Counted from the stretch's first letter, positions 17,808 through 26,239 are shown. The stretch is DNA of 64,000 nt from Microbacterium sp. 18062 (GCF_902706225.1 NZ_CACSKB010000008.1:1-64000); one strand, 5' to 3'. A program made the numbers and translations. The notes: generated from the sequence alone by a model not told the origin.

Positions 17808-18869
17808 ATGACCGACAACGTTCAGACTTACACGATCGACCTGATCCCCGGCGACGGCATAGGGATCGAGGTGATCCCACCCGCCGTCGCTGCCGTCAAC
17901 GCGCTCGGCGACGCACACGGGTTCCGCGTGAACTGGCGCGAACGCCCCTGGGGCTCGGCCTTCTACCGCGCGCATCACATGATGATGCCCGCCGACGGAT
18001 TGGACCAGATGGCTGACGGTGACGGTATCCTCCTCGGCGCGGTCGGCGATCCCGACATCGCCGACACCGTTACTCTTTGGGGCCTGCTCATCCCGATTCG
18101 ACGTCGTTTCCAGCAGTACGTCAACTTACGCCCGTCCCGCACTCTGCCGGGAGTGCGCAGCCCCATCGGCGACACCGCCTTCGACATGATGATCGTGCGC
18201 GAGAACGTCGAGGGCGAGTACTCCGAGATCGGCGGCCGCTTCAATCAGGGAACCCGCGAAGAGGCTGCCGTCCAGGAGTCGGTCTTCACCCGCAGGGGTG
18301 TGTCCCGAGTTGCGCGCTTCGCGGCGCGGCTCGCCGCCGACCGTTCGGGCACAATCGTCTCGGCGACGAAATCCAACGGCATCCTGCACACCATGCCGTT
18401 CTGGGATGAGATCGTCGATGAGGTCGGCGCGGAAGAAGGCGTCGCCGTGGACAAGGTGCTGATCGACGCCCTTGCGGCGCGCTTCGTGCTGCGACCGCAG
18501 TCGCTGGATGTCGTCGTCGCCTCGAACCTGTTCGGCGACATCCTTTCGGACCTCGCGGCCGCCCTCGCCGGTTCCCTCGGAATCGCACCGAGCGCAAACC
18601 TCAATCCGGAGCGCGAGCACCCATCGCTTTTCGAACCGGTGCATGGCTCAGCGCCCGATATCGCCGGTCAGGGCGTCGCGAATCCCGTTGCGGCGATGTG
18701 GGCAGCGGCGATGATGCTCGACCACCTGGGGCAGGCCTCGGCGGCGCGAGAGCTCGAGGCCGCTGTCTTCGCCCCGCTCGCGCAGGGCATCTCCACTCGC
18801 GATCTGGGCGGAGATTGCACGACCGAGGACTACTCCGCGCACGTGCTCGAACGCCTTCGGCGCGTTTGA
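17808..18869 (+). CDS. Isocitrate/isopropylmalate-type dehydrogenase (tartrate/D-malate dehydrogenase-like)
   Basis: A 353-residue beta-decarboxylating dehydrogenase. LIPGDGIGIEVIPPAV is the N-terminal family motif, LRPSRTLPGV carries substrate arginines, MIVRENVEGEYSEIGGR is the TtuC/tartrate dehydrogenase form of the substrate-helix segment, and VVASNLFGDILSDLAAALAG plus EPVHGSAPDIAGQGVANP supply the metal aspartates and nucleotide site. Expected reactions are NAD-dependent oxidation of tartrate or D-malate. It starts eight bases after the ALDH gene, so it is cotranscribed. Its role in the amino-alcohol pathway is unclear: it may handle a hydroxy-acid made by the aldehyde dehydrogenase. Confidence 0.88.
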   Translation: MTDNVQTYTIDLIPGDGIGIEVIPPAVAAVNALGDAHGFRVNWRERPWGSAFYRAHHMMMPADGLDQMADGDGILLGAVGDPDIADTVTLWGLLIPIRRRFQQYVNLRPSRTLPGVRSPIGDTAFDMMIVRENVEGEYSEIGGRFNQGTREEAAVQESVFTRRGVSRVARFAARLAADRSGTIVSATKSNGILHTMPFWDEIVDEVGAEEGVAVDKVLIDALAARFVLRPQSLDVVVASNLFGDILSDLAAALAGSLGIAPSANLNPEREHPSLFEPVHGSAPDIAGQGVANPVAAMWAAAMMLDHLGQASAARELEAAVFAPLAQGISTRDLGGDCTTEDYSAHVLERLRRV

Positions 18870-18918
18870 CGTCCTGCAACCGGTGCGATGTATGCCGAGG
18901 CTGATCTGCGGACCCGAT

Positions 18919-18937
18919 TCTCCGTCTTACGCGGAGA
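18919..18937. terminator. Weak hairpin between converging genes
   Basis: TCTCCG and CGGAGA form a six-base-pair stem with a seven-base loop between the convergent genes ending at 18869 and 18955. No T-tract. A weak bidirectional terminator at best. Confidence 0.3.
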
Positions 18938-18954
18938 GGCGTTCCGGGCGGTCG

Positions 18955-19662
18955 TCAGATGACGGCGGTCCCCCGATCGACGCAGAGGTTCACGGCTGAC
19001 ACGCCCTGGTTGCGCAGGAGGAACTGCGTCGCGTCCACGACGTCCGCCATCGTCGCGAGGGCGCCGCCGGGCGTGTGGTCCTCGTACGCCTTGAGCACGC
19101 CCTCGGGCTTGCTCGCCCAGAACGGGCTGTCGCCGACGATCCCCGGGTGGATGGCGTTGACGCGGATCGGGGCGAGTTCGAGAGCCAGGGTGTTGACCAT
19201 GCCCGTCACCCCTCCGTTGATCGAGGAGACGGTCGTCGACCCGGGGTACGGAAGGTCCTTCGCTCGGCCCCCGAAGAGCACGATCCCGGTCGCCACCGAC
19301 GGCTCGAGACGGTCCAGAAGCGTGTGGACCGTCTCCGCGTAGCCGACGAGCTTGAGCGTGACGAGGCGAATGGCACGTTCGATGTCGTAGTCGCGGATGC
19401 TGTTCGCATCCCGCTCGATCGCGGCGAGGACCAGGCCGTGGACCTCGCCGACTCCCGCGAGCTGCGCGCGGATCGTCGAGGGCTCGGAGATGTCCAGCGC
19501 CACGCCCTGCACCGAGGGGCCGAGGCCCACGGCGATCTCCGTCGTGCGCGCGGCGTCTCGCCCCGTGATGACCACGCGCTCGCCCCGTGCGACGCAGTCC
19601 CGCGCGATCTCGAGCCCGATACCGGACGTTCCGCCTACCACGACGACTGTGCGCTCACCCAC
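18955..19662 (-). CDS. SDR-fold protein lacking the usual catalytic triad
   Basis: A 235-residue short-chain dehydrogenase fold. The cofactor loop VVVGGTSGIGLEIA and the LDISEPS acidic turn are present, and the C-terminal IRVNAIHPGIVGDSPF is standard. The active site is not: the Ser position reads LFGGRAKD where an ISS motif is expected, and the Tyr-x-x-x-Lys block reads TVSSINGG near 144-151, with Val and Asn in place of Tyr and Lys. So it either uses another mechanism or is a binding or regulatory protein. The frame is intact with normal codon use, so this is not decay. It is divergent from the amidohydrolase gene at 19889. Confidence 0.8.
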   Translation of the reverse strand: MGERTVVVVGGTSGIGLEIARDCVARGERVVITGRDAARTTEIAVGLGPSVQGVALDISEPSTIRAQLAGVGEVHGLVLAAIERDANSIRDYDIERAIRLVTLKLVGYAETVHTLLDRLEPSVATGIVLFGGRAKDLPYPGSTTVSSINGGVTGMVNTLALELAPIRVNAIHPGIVGDSPFWASKPEGVLKAYEDHTPGGALATMADVVDATQFLLRNQGVSAVNLCVDRGTAVI

Positions 19663-19888
19663 GACGACTCCTTCTCACGTCTTCCCTATGGCGGTCGATC
19701 CGCCGGTCTGCGGCGTGCCGACTCTCTGCATGAAGAGTGAGACTGGACAACGCTGTTCAGCAGTGCTTTATTGGAGTCAAGCCGAATGTCGGCGCGAAAG
19801 TCAAGTACGCCCGGGCCGATGGCGGTCGCTCACACCCGACACGACCACCCGCCCGCCCGCGCAGGATCATCAAGGAGGATGAGCGTCA

Positions 19889-21328
19889 ATGCCGCACCCT
19901 GTTCCCCAGCCGAAGCAGGCGATCGTGTTCCGCAACGGCATCGTCCTGACGATGGACGATGTGCACACCGTGCTCCCCGAGGGAGACGTCCTTGTCGTCG
20001 ACGGTCGCATCGCCGCCGTCGGCAACGACCTGGCCGTTCCCGAGGGCACATACGAGATCGACGCCAAGGGCGGCATCGTCATGCCCGGGATGGTCGACAC
20101 CCACCGGCACATGTGGCAGACCGCGATGCGCGGCTACGGGGCCGACTGGACCCTCACGCAGTACTTCGTCTGGTACTACCTCGAGCACGGCATGAAGTTC
20201 CGCCCCCAGGACGTCGCCGCCGGCAACCTCATCTCGGCTCTGGACGCACTCGAGTCCGGCGTCACGACGACCGTCGACTGGTCGCACGGGCTGCGCACCC
20301 CCGAGCACGGCGCCGCCGCCTACGAGGCCCTGGCCACGTCGCCGGGACGTTTCGTCCTGGGCTACGGCAACCTCGCGGGCGCCCCGTGGGAATGGGCGCA
20401 GGACCCGGAGGTGCGCCGTCTCATCGAGAACGCCCGCGACGACTCCCGGCTGTTCGGTGCGCAGCTGGCCTTCGACGTGCCCGGCGACGAGAGCTTCCCC
20501 GAGCGCCCCGCGTTCGAGCTCGCCCGGGAGCTGGGCATCCAGGTGACCACGCACGCCGGAGTCTGGGGCGCGACGAACGACAACGGCATCCGCCTGATGT
20601 ACGAGAACGGCTTCATGGACCCCGGCACGATCTACGTGCACGCCGCGTCCCTCGGCGAGGAGTCGTATCAGCGCATCGCCGCGACCGGCGGGACGGTCTC
20701 GCTGTCGACGGAGAGCGAGCAGACGTGCGGACAGGGCTACCCGCCGGCGCACGCGCTTCGTCGGCACGGCATCCCCGCCTCGCTCTCGGTCGACACGAGC
20801 GTGTGGTTCAGCGCCGACATGTTCTCCGCCATGCGCACCACGATCGGCGCGGACCGATCGCTCGAGCACTACATCGCGCACCAGAGCGATCAGACCATCA
20901 CCCACGCGCTCATCCGCGTCGAGGATGTCGTGGACTGGGCGACGCGCGGCGGCGCCGTCGCCATCGGCAAGCTCGACCAGATCGGCAGCCTCGAGGCGGG
21001 GAAGCTCGGCGACGTCCTGCTGATCAAGAACGACGACTCCCCCACGATGTCGCCCATCCTCAACCCCTACGGCCACGTCGTGTACCAGGCGGGTCGCGGA
21101 GACGTCGACACGGTCCTCGTCGGCGGGGAGGTCGTGAAATGGGGCGGGAAGCTCGTCGCCGGCGATCTCAAGGGCGTGAAGGCGAGACTCGAGGACACCG
21201 TCGCCTACCTCGAGGGCGCACTCGGCGATGAGACCTGGAAAGCGGGGATGAACCCCGAGATCCCCGAAGTGGAGATCCTGCACAACCCGTACCAGTACCG
21301 CAAGGAGGGCTCGACCCTCAGCCGCTGA
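19889..21328 (+). CDS. Amidohydrolase family protein (chlorohydrolase/cytosine-deaminase-like)
   Basis: A 479-residue metal-dependent hydrolase. The first metal pair is in GMVDTHRHMWQTAMRG, the TTTVDWSHG segment follows, a metal His lies in VTTHAGVW, another in IYVHAASLG, and the catalytic Asp is in ASLSVDTSVWFS. IGSLEAGKLGDVLLI near the C-terminus is the beta-domain motif of this family. A ribosome-binding site (AAGGAGG) lies shortly upstream. Relatives deaminate or dechlorinate ring nitrogens or hydrolyse cyclic amides. A strong terminator follows. No pathway partner is obvious; the divergent degenerate SDR is its nearest neighbour. Confidence 0.85.
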   Translation: MPHPVPQPKQAIVFRNGIVLTMDDVHTVLPEGDVLVVDGRIAAVGNDLAVPEGTYEIDAKGGIVMPGMVDTHRHMWQTAMRGYGADWTLTQYFVWYYLEHGMKFRPQDVAAGNLISALDALESGVTTTVDWSHGLRTPEHGAAAYEALATSPGRFVLGYGNLAGAPWEWAQDPEVRRLIENARDDSRLFGAQLAFDVPGDESFPERPAFELARELGIQVTTHAGVWGATNDNGIRLMYENGFMDPGTIYVHAASLGEESYQRIAATGGTVSLSTESEQTCGQGYPPAHALRRHGIPASLSVDTSVWFSADMFSAMRTTIGADRSLEHYIAHQSDQTITHALIRVEDVVDWATRGGAVAIGKLDQIGSLEAGKLGDVLLIKNDDSPTMSPILNPYGHVVYQAGRGDVDTVLVGGEVVKWGGKLVAGDLKGVKARLEDTVAYLEGALGDETWKAGMNPEIPEVEILHNPYQYRKEGSTLSR

Positions 21329-21336
21329 GCGCCCGC

Positions 21337-21374
21337 ACGAGAGAGGCCCGTCCCCGTGGACGGGCCTCTCTCGT
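21337..21374. terminator. Strong hairpin terminator
   Basis: A perfect 17-base-pair stem with a four-base loop (arms 21337-21353 and 21358-21374) sits directly after the amidohydrolase stop and before the convergent E2 gene. Likely bidirectional. Confidence 0.85.
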
Positions 21375-21395
21375 TGAGCGCGGCGCGCTCGCGGC

Positions 21396-22655
21396 TCAGA
21401 TGAGCATGCTCAGCGGGTTCTCGATGCGGCGGACGAAGGCGCCGAGCCAGCGGGCCGCGACGGCGCCGTCGACCACACGGTGATCCGCCGACAGCGTGAC
21501 GGTCATGACGCTGCCGACCTGGACCGCGTCATCGACGACCAGAGGCACCCGGCGCGCGGCCCCGACGGCGAGAATGCCCGCGTGCGGCGGGTTGATGATC
21601 GCCGAGAACGCCCCCACCCCGAACATCCCGAGGTTCGACACGCTGAAGGCTCCCCCCTCGATCTCGTGCTGACGCAGGCTTCCGGCGCGTGCGCGCTCCG
21701 CGAGATCGGCCAGCGCCGTGCTCGTCTGGCTGAGCGAAAGGCGCTCGACCCCTCTGAGCACGGGGGTGACGAGCCCGCCGTCGACCGCGACGGCCACGGC
21801 GATGTCCGCCCCCGCGAAACGGCGGATCGTCTTCTCCTGCCAGATCGCGTTCGCCTCCGGGACCTCGATGAGTGCGCCGGCCACGGCCTTGATGACGAAG
21901 TCGTTGAGCGAGACGCGCAGGTCGGACCCCTCGTTGACACGGCGGCGCAGCTCGATCAGCTCGTCGACCCGGCATTCCGCCTCCACGAAGAAGTGCGGCA
22001 CGGTGCTCGTGCTCTCCGTGAGTCGCCGGGCGATCGCTCGACGCATCGAGGTCACCGGTACGTCCTCGTAGCCGGTCTGCGGCTCGATCTCTGCGTGCGC
22101 CTGCAAAGACGGAGGCGTCTCGTGCCCGCTGGCCGGCGCGAGGAGCGTGACGTCGCGCTCGACGTGGCGCTCGAGATCACGGCGGACGATACGGCCGCGC
22201 GGTCCGCTGCCGACGATCGAGTCGAGCTCCAGGCCGCGCTCGCGGGCGAGGCGATGCACGAGGGGGCTCGCGATGATCCGCGACCCGCGGTCCGTCGTGG
22301 CGGCGACAGGCGGGTCGGGCATCGGCCCCTCCCCCTGACGTCTCGGGGCCGCGGCGGCCGTGGACCCGACGGACTCCGCGGATGCGACGTATCCGTCAGG
22401 TTCGTGGACCTGTTCGCCGTGCTCACCGATGATGAGGATGGCGTCGCCGATCGCGACCGGATCGCCGGGGGCCACGAGTACCCGGAGGATGACGCCGGCG
22501 ACTTCCGCGGCGTACTCGACGACCGCCTTGTCGGTCTCGATCTCTGCGAGCGGAGTGCCGACGGCGACGGTCTGGCCCACCTCGACGAGCCAGGACTGGA
22601 CAGCGGCCTCGGTCACGCCGGTGAGCACCTCGGGCATGTGGACGGTGGTGGCCAT
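21396..22655 (-). CDS. Dihydrolipoamide acyltransferase (E2) of a 2-oxoacid or acetoin dehydrogenase complex
   Basis: A 419-residue E2. Residues 1-80 are a lipoyl domain with the attachment Lys in EIETDKAVVEY near 43; a Pro/Ala linker follows, then the peripheral subunit-binding domain (ASPLVHRLARERGLELDSIV with GSGPRGRIVRRDL). The catalytic domain has SMRRAIARRLTES and the active-site His in LSADHRVVDGAVAARWL near the C-terminus. Its ATG shares one base with the E1 stop, so synthesis is coupled. No E3 (lipoamide dehydrogenase) lies in the window, so the complex must borrow one from elsewhere. Confidence 0.92.
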   Translation of the reverse strand: MATTVHMPEVLTGVTEAAVQSWLVEVGQTVAVGTPLAEIETDKAVVEYAAEVAGVILRVLVAPGDPVAIGDAILIIGEHGEQVHEPDGYVASAESVGSTAAAAPRRQGEGPMPDPPVAATTDRGSRIIASPLVHRLARERGLELDSIVGSGPRGRIVRRDLERHVERDVTLLAPASGHETPPSLQAHAEIEPQTGYEDVPVTSMRRAIARRLTESTSTVPHFFVEAECRVDELIELRRRVNEGSDLRVSLNDFVIKAVAGALIEVPEANAIWQEKTIRRFAGADIAVAVAVDGGLVTPVLRGVERLSLSQTSTALADLAERARAGSLRQHEIEGGAFSVSNLGMFGVGAFSAIINPPHAGILAVGAARRVPLVVDDAVQVGSVMTVTLSADHRVVDGAVAARWLGAFVRRIENPLSMLI

Positions 22656-24838
22656 CAGCGTCCGCCCATCTCATCGCGCATGCGCGCAATTCCCGCGGCG
22701 ACCTCTTCGCCGCCGGCGATCGCCGCACGCTCGAGCACCTTGGAGATGCTCGGGCTCGCCTCGCCGCCGGTGACCCGCTGCACCGGCTGGTCGAGCCAGT
22801 CGAAGAACCGTCGATGGATCTCGTCGGCGAGCCACGCGCCGTAGGACGTGCCCTGCGCGCCCTGCTCGACGATCAGCACGGCGTTGGTCTTCTTCACGGA
22901 GCGCTCGATGCATGCCCAGTCCACCGACGCCCGGTCGAGCCAACGCAGATCGATGACGTCGGCATCCAATCCCGACTCGGCGACCGCATCGAGCACGACG
23001 CCGACCATGGAGAGGTAGCTGATGACGGTCGCCTCCGTGCCCTCGCGTCGCAGCGCCGCCCTCCCCAGCGGCAGATGGTAGTCGAGGTCCCCCTCGGGTA
23101 TCTCGTCTCGGCGGCCGTAGAGATCGATGTGTTCGATGACCAGCACGGGATCCTCCAACGCCAGCGCCGTGTTCATGAGCCCGATGTAGTCCGCGGCGCA
23201 CGAGGGCGCGATGATGCGCCATCCCGGACTCGTCGCGAAGATCCCGGCGGGATCCATGAGGTGCTGCGAGCCGTACCCGGAGCCCATCGCGACCTTCGTG
23301 CGCAACACGAGCGGAACGGGGTTCACACCGCCGAACATGTGCCGCGCCTTGCCGATCTGGTTGAACACCTGGTCCGCGGCGACCCACAGGAAGTCGGGAT
23401 ACATGAACTCCACCACCGGGCGGAAACGTCCGTCCAGCGCCATGCCGCCGGCGAGACCGACGAAGGCGTTCTCGCTGATCGGCGTGCCCAGCACTCGCTC
23501 GGGGAACGCGTGCGCCAGACCCTTCGTCGCCCCGTTCGTCCCGCCGGCGAGCCGGTGGACGTCCTCGCCGAGCACGACGATGCGCTCGTCCTGCTCCATC
23601 CGACGCTGCATGACGGCGGCGACCGCGTCGACGAACCTGACCTCCTCCGTCGCGCCGCCGTCCGCGTCGCCGCGTATGCGCGCACCGCGGAGCTCGGATG
23701 CGTCGCCACGCACGCCGACGTCGACGAATGCCGTGTCCGGCCACAGCTCGGGACGAATGCGACGCTTGCCCGCCCGTTCGGGGTCATCCTCCACCAGCGC
23801 CCCCGCCACATCGCGCATGGCCTCCTGCGACTGGTGGCGCACGCCGGCGGCTTCGGCGTCGGTGAGGAGTCCGAGCGTGCGCATCTCGGATGCGACCCGC
23901 TCGAGCGGGTCCCGCACGCGCCACTGGGCTTCCTCCTCCTTCGGGCGGTAGCCGAACGCGCTCCCGGGATAGGGCCCGTTCTGGTGGAAGAAGCGGTAGA
24001 CATCGGCTTCGATGACGGCAGGCCCCTCACCCGCGCGCATGCGCTCCTCGGCCTCGCGCATCGCCAGGTGAACCGCGAGGGGGTCCATCCCGTCCACTCG
24101 CCAGGAGGGGATGGAGAACCCCTGGCCGCGCACCGACAGCCGCGTGTCCGCCGAGATCTCCGACACGTGCGTCGACACACCGTACATGTTGTTCTCGATG
24201 AAGAAGGCGACGGGAAGCTTCCACACCGCCGCCAGGTTCATGCTCTCGAGCACCGAGCCGATCTGGCTCGCCCCGTCGCCGAAGTAGTTGACGGTGACGT
24301 CCGTGGTTCCGGCGTGGCGCTGCGCCCAGGCGTTGCCCGCGGCCATCGGCGCTCCGCCGCCCACGATCGCATTCGTGCCCAGCGCGCCCGCCTCGAACCA
24401 CTGCAGGTGCATGGACCCACCGCGCCCTCGGCAATAGCCCTGGGCGAGGCCGAGGATCTCGGCGAGCGTCTTCTGCAGCACCTCGCGCACGGCAGGTTTC
24501 GCGATCTCGCCCAGGTCGTGGCGCCCGCCCTCGACGTGGGTCAGCGCCTTGGCGAGGAACTGGTGGTGACCACGGTGCGACCCGTTGACCGCATCGGTGG
24601 AGCGGAGACCGATGATCGAGCCGACCGCGCCCCCCTCCTGGCCGATGCTCGAGTGCGCGGGGCCGTGGACCAGGCCCTCGCCGGCGAGTTCGAGAACCGT
24701 CTCCTCGAAGGCCCGGATCAGATGCAGCTGCACCAGCATGCCGGTGAGCAGGTTCGGATCGGCAGCCTTCCAGTCGGCTGCGGTGCTGCTCAGACTCACC
24801 CACGGAACGCCGGTCTCCAGTGATCTCCGCTCAGGCAT
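22655..24838 (-). CDS. Thiamine-diphosphate E1, alpha and beta subunits fused
   Basis: About 727 residues from the chosen start; alpha and beta chains of a branched-chain/acetoin-type E1 are joined in one frame. The alpha part (to about 390) has RGHHQFLAKAL, the RGRGGSMHL segment and the ThDP motif NYFGDGASQIG ending in IENNMYGVST. The beta part (from about 400) has RMEQDERIVVLGEDV, ENAFVGLAGGMALDG, PVVEFMYPDF and MGSGYGSQHLMDP. ATG 24838 is preferred since GAGAGAGCGG precedes it; ATG 24862 is in frame. It heads a two-gene operon with E2. Substrate may be acetoin, pyruvate or a branched oxoacid. Confidence 0.9.
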   Translation of the reverse strand: MPERRSLETGVPWVSLSSTAADWKAADPNLLTGMLVQLHLIRAFEETVLELAGEGLVHGPAHSSIGQEGGAVGSIIGLRSTDAVNGSHRGHHQFLAKALTHVEGGRHDLGEIAKPAVREVLQKTLAEILGLAQGYCRGRGGSMHLQWFEAGALGTNAIVGGGAPMAAGNAWAQRHAGTTDVTVNYFGDGASQIGSVLESMNLAAVWKLPVAFFIENNMYGVSTHVSEISADTRLSVRGQGFSIPSWRVDGMDPLAVHLAMREAEERMRAGEGPAVIEADVYRFFHQNGPYPGSAFGYRPKEEEAQWRVRDPLERVASEMRTLGLLTDAEAAGVRHQSQEAMRDVAGALVEDDPERAGKRRIRPELWPDTAFVDVGVRGDASELRGARIRGDADGGATEEVRFVDAVAAVMQRRMEQDERIVVLGEDVHRLAGGTNGATKGLAHAFPERVLGTPISENAFVGLAGGMALDGRFRPVVEFMYPDFLWVAADQVFNQIGKARHMFGGVNPVPLVLRTKVAMGSGYGSQHLMDPAGIFATSPGWRIIAPSCAADYIGLMNTALALEDPVLVIEHIDLYGRRDEIPEGDLDYHLPLGRAALRREGTEATVISYLSMVGVVLDAVAESGLDADVIDLRWLDRASVDWACIERSVKKTNAVLIVEQGAQGTSYGAWLADEIHRRFFDWLDQPVQRVTGGEASPSISKVLERAAIAGGEEVAAGIARMRDEMGGR

Positions 24839-24890
24839 GGTCCGCTCTCTCTCCATCGACAAGCTGTACGCGCATCCCTGCGCAAGGCCC

Positions 24891-24920
24891 AGCGTACGCC
24901 GTGATTGAATCCAATCTCAA
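24891..24920 (-). promoter_or_regulatory. Promoter of the E1-E2 operon
   Basis: On the minus strand TTGAGA (24915-24920) and TACGCT (24891-24896) are spaced by 18 bases, a good sigma-70-like pair upstream of the E1 start. Confidence 0.55.
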
Positions 24921-24978
24921 GATATGCAATCGATAATCGCACTGAATCGACGTAGCATCGACACAAGTGGATTCAATC
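24903..24978. promoter_or_regulatory. Inverted repeat GATTGAATCC / GGATTCAATC
   Basis: A perfect 10-base inverted repeat, arms 24903-24912 and 24969-24978, brackets the divergent region between E1 and the VOC gene. The first arm lies inside the E1 promoter spacer and the second overlaps the leader of the VOC gene. Candidate operators, possibly for the GntR/FCD regulator at 25559. Confidence 0.45.
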
Positions 24979-24990
24979 GAGGAGGAGCGC

Positions 24991-25518
24991 ATGGGCATTC
25001 CCGGGATGCGCGGCAGCGACCACATCGGGATCACGGTTCCGAACCTGGACGAGGCGGATGCCTTCCTCGTGGAGGTTCTCGGGGCCGACCGGTTCTACGA
25101 GTTGGGACCCTTCGCCGACGCCGACGGCACCTGGATGAAGGATCATCTCGGCGTGCATCCACGCACGGTCATGCGGCGCCTACGGTTCTACCGCCTCGGC
25201 CACGGCACCAACCTCGAGGTGTTCGAGTACGACAGCGCAGACGACCCGCGCCCCGCCCCCCGCAACAGCGATCCGGGCGGCCACCATCTCGCGATCTACG
25301 TCGACGACCTGGATGCCGCGGTGGCCTACCTGCGGCAGCACGGAGTGCGGATCCTCGGCGAGCCGACGGCGAGTCGCTCGGCGAGCGAGGGCCAGCGATG
25401 GGTCTACTTCCTGAGCCCCTGGGGCATGCAGTTCGAACTCGTCAGCTTCCCTCAGGGCAAGGCGTACGAGAAGAGCACGGACCGCAGGCTCTGGCACAGT
25501 GCCCATCCAGAGGACTGA
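24991..25518 (+). CDS. VOC family (glyoxalase/bleomycin-resistance fold) protein
   Basis: A 175-residue vicinal-oxygen-chelate protein with two beta-alpha-beta3 modules: SDHIGITVPNLDEADAFLVEVL with LEVFEYDS closing the first module, and GGHHLAIYVDDLDAAVAYLRQHG with the end FLSPWGMQFELVSFP. Metal-ligand candidates are His in SDHIGIT, Glu in LEVFEY, His in HHLAIY and Glu in QFELVSF. The ATG at 24991 has GAGGAGGAG six bases upstream; a GTG further 5' overlaps the inverted repeat. Divergent from the E1-E2 operon and followed 40 bases later by a regulator. Function could be a lyase, isomerase or ring-cleavage dioxygenase. Confidence 0.85.
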   Translation: MGIPGMRGSDHIGITVPNLDEADAFLVEVLGADRFYELGPFADADGTWMKDHLGVHPRTVMRRLRFYRLGHGTNLEVFEYDSADDPRPAPRNSDPGGHHLAIYVDDLDAAVAYLRQHGVRILGEPTASRSASEGQRWVYFLSPWGMQFELVSFPQGKAYEKSTDRRLWHSAHPED

Positions 25519-25558
25519 ACGGAGCATCAATCGTTGCGCGACGGGCGATGATGGACGG

Positions 25559-26239
25559 ATGAGCGAGATCCGGACCCGGGTGGGCGATGCCGGCCCGCGC
25601 GTGGCCGAGGGGCTTCGCGAGGCGATCCGTCGCGGCGACTACGCACCGGGCACACGGATCCGTCAGGTCGAGGTCGCCGACCGTTTCGGAGCCAGCCGCG
25701 TGCCTGTGCGGGAGGCCCTGCGGATCCTCGAGAACGAGGGACTCGTGCGCCTCGTGGCGAACACGGGCGCGTGGGTGTCAACCCTGACGCTCGCCGAGTG
25801 CGAGGAGATCTATCGGATGCGGGAGCGGCTCGAGCCCCTCCTGCTCTCCTACGCCGCCCCCATGCTCGATGAGAGCGCACTGGACGAACTGGATGAGCTC
25901 GCCCGAGCGATGTCGCGCACGGACGACGTCGACGTCTTCCTGGATCTCGACCGACGGTTCCATCTCGGATCATATCGAGGGACCCGCACACTCCAGCTCG
26001 GCGACCTCGTCGAGAAGCTGTGGGACAGCACTCAGCCCTACCGGCGTGCGTACACGCTCTCGATCGGCGAGGAGGCCCGGCGCATCGCGCACGAGGAACA
26101 TCACCTCCTCATCGCGGCGCTCCGCGATGACGATGTCGACGAGGCGGAGCGCGTGCTCGCCGGGCACATCCGCCGGACCCGACGACGCCTGGCCCGCCAT
26201 CCGGAGCTCTTCGAGGGACTGGGCCGCGACCGCGTGTGA
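25559..26239 (+). CDS. GntR family regulator, FCD subfamily
   Basis: A 226-residue regulator with an N-terminal winged helix (YAPGTRIRQVEVADRFGASR, then VPVREALRILENEGLVR) and a C-terminal all-helical FCD ligand domain (RMRERLEPLLLSYA, LDRRFHLGSYRGT with the metal-binding Asp/His set, EEHHLLIAALRDDD). There is no Shine-Dalgarno; GATGAT lies six bases before the ATG, hinting at a leaderless message. It follows the VOC gene by 40 bases and may control the divergent E1-E2 and VOC genes through the inverted repeats at 24903-24978. Confidence 0.87.
   Translation: MSEIRTRVGDAGPRVAEGLREAIRRGDYAPGTRIRQVEVADRFGASRVPVREALRILENEGLVRLVANTGAWVSTLTLAECEEIYRMRERLEPLLLSYAAPMLDESALDELDELARAMSRTDDVDVFLDLDRRFHLGSYRGTRTLQLGDLVEKLWDSTQPYRRAYTLSIGEEARRIAHEEHHLLIAALRDDDVDEAERVLAGHIRRTRRRLARHPELFEGLGRDRV

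Noticed and set aside
19663-19888. Another copy of the shared promoter before the amidohydrolase
   Set aside because: ATGAAG and a TTTATT element occur, but the spacing (about 38 bases) and the missing left half-site do not fit the seven-member pattern.
19771-21231. Long Arg-rich open frame overlapping the amidohydrolase gene
   Set aside because: Out-of-frame shadow: composition is Arg/Pro/Gly-rich with no domain, while the other frame encodes a complete amidohydrolase.
22814-24823. 669-codon open frame antisense to the E1 gene
   Set aside because: High-GC antisense artefact without any family motif; the minus strand has full ThDP-enzyme motifs.
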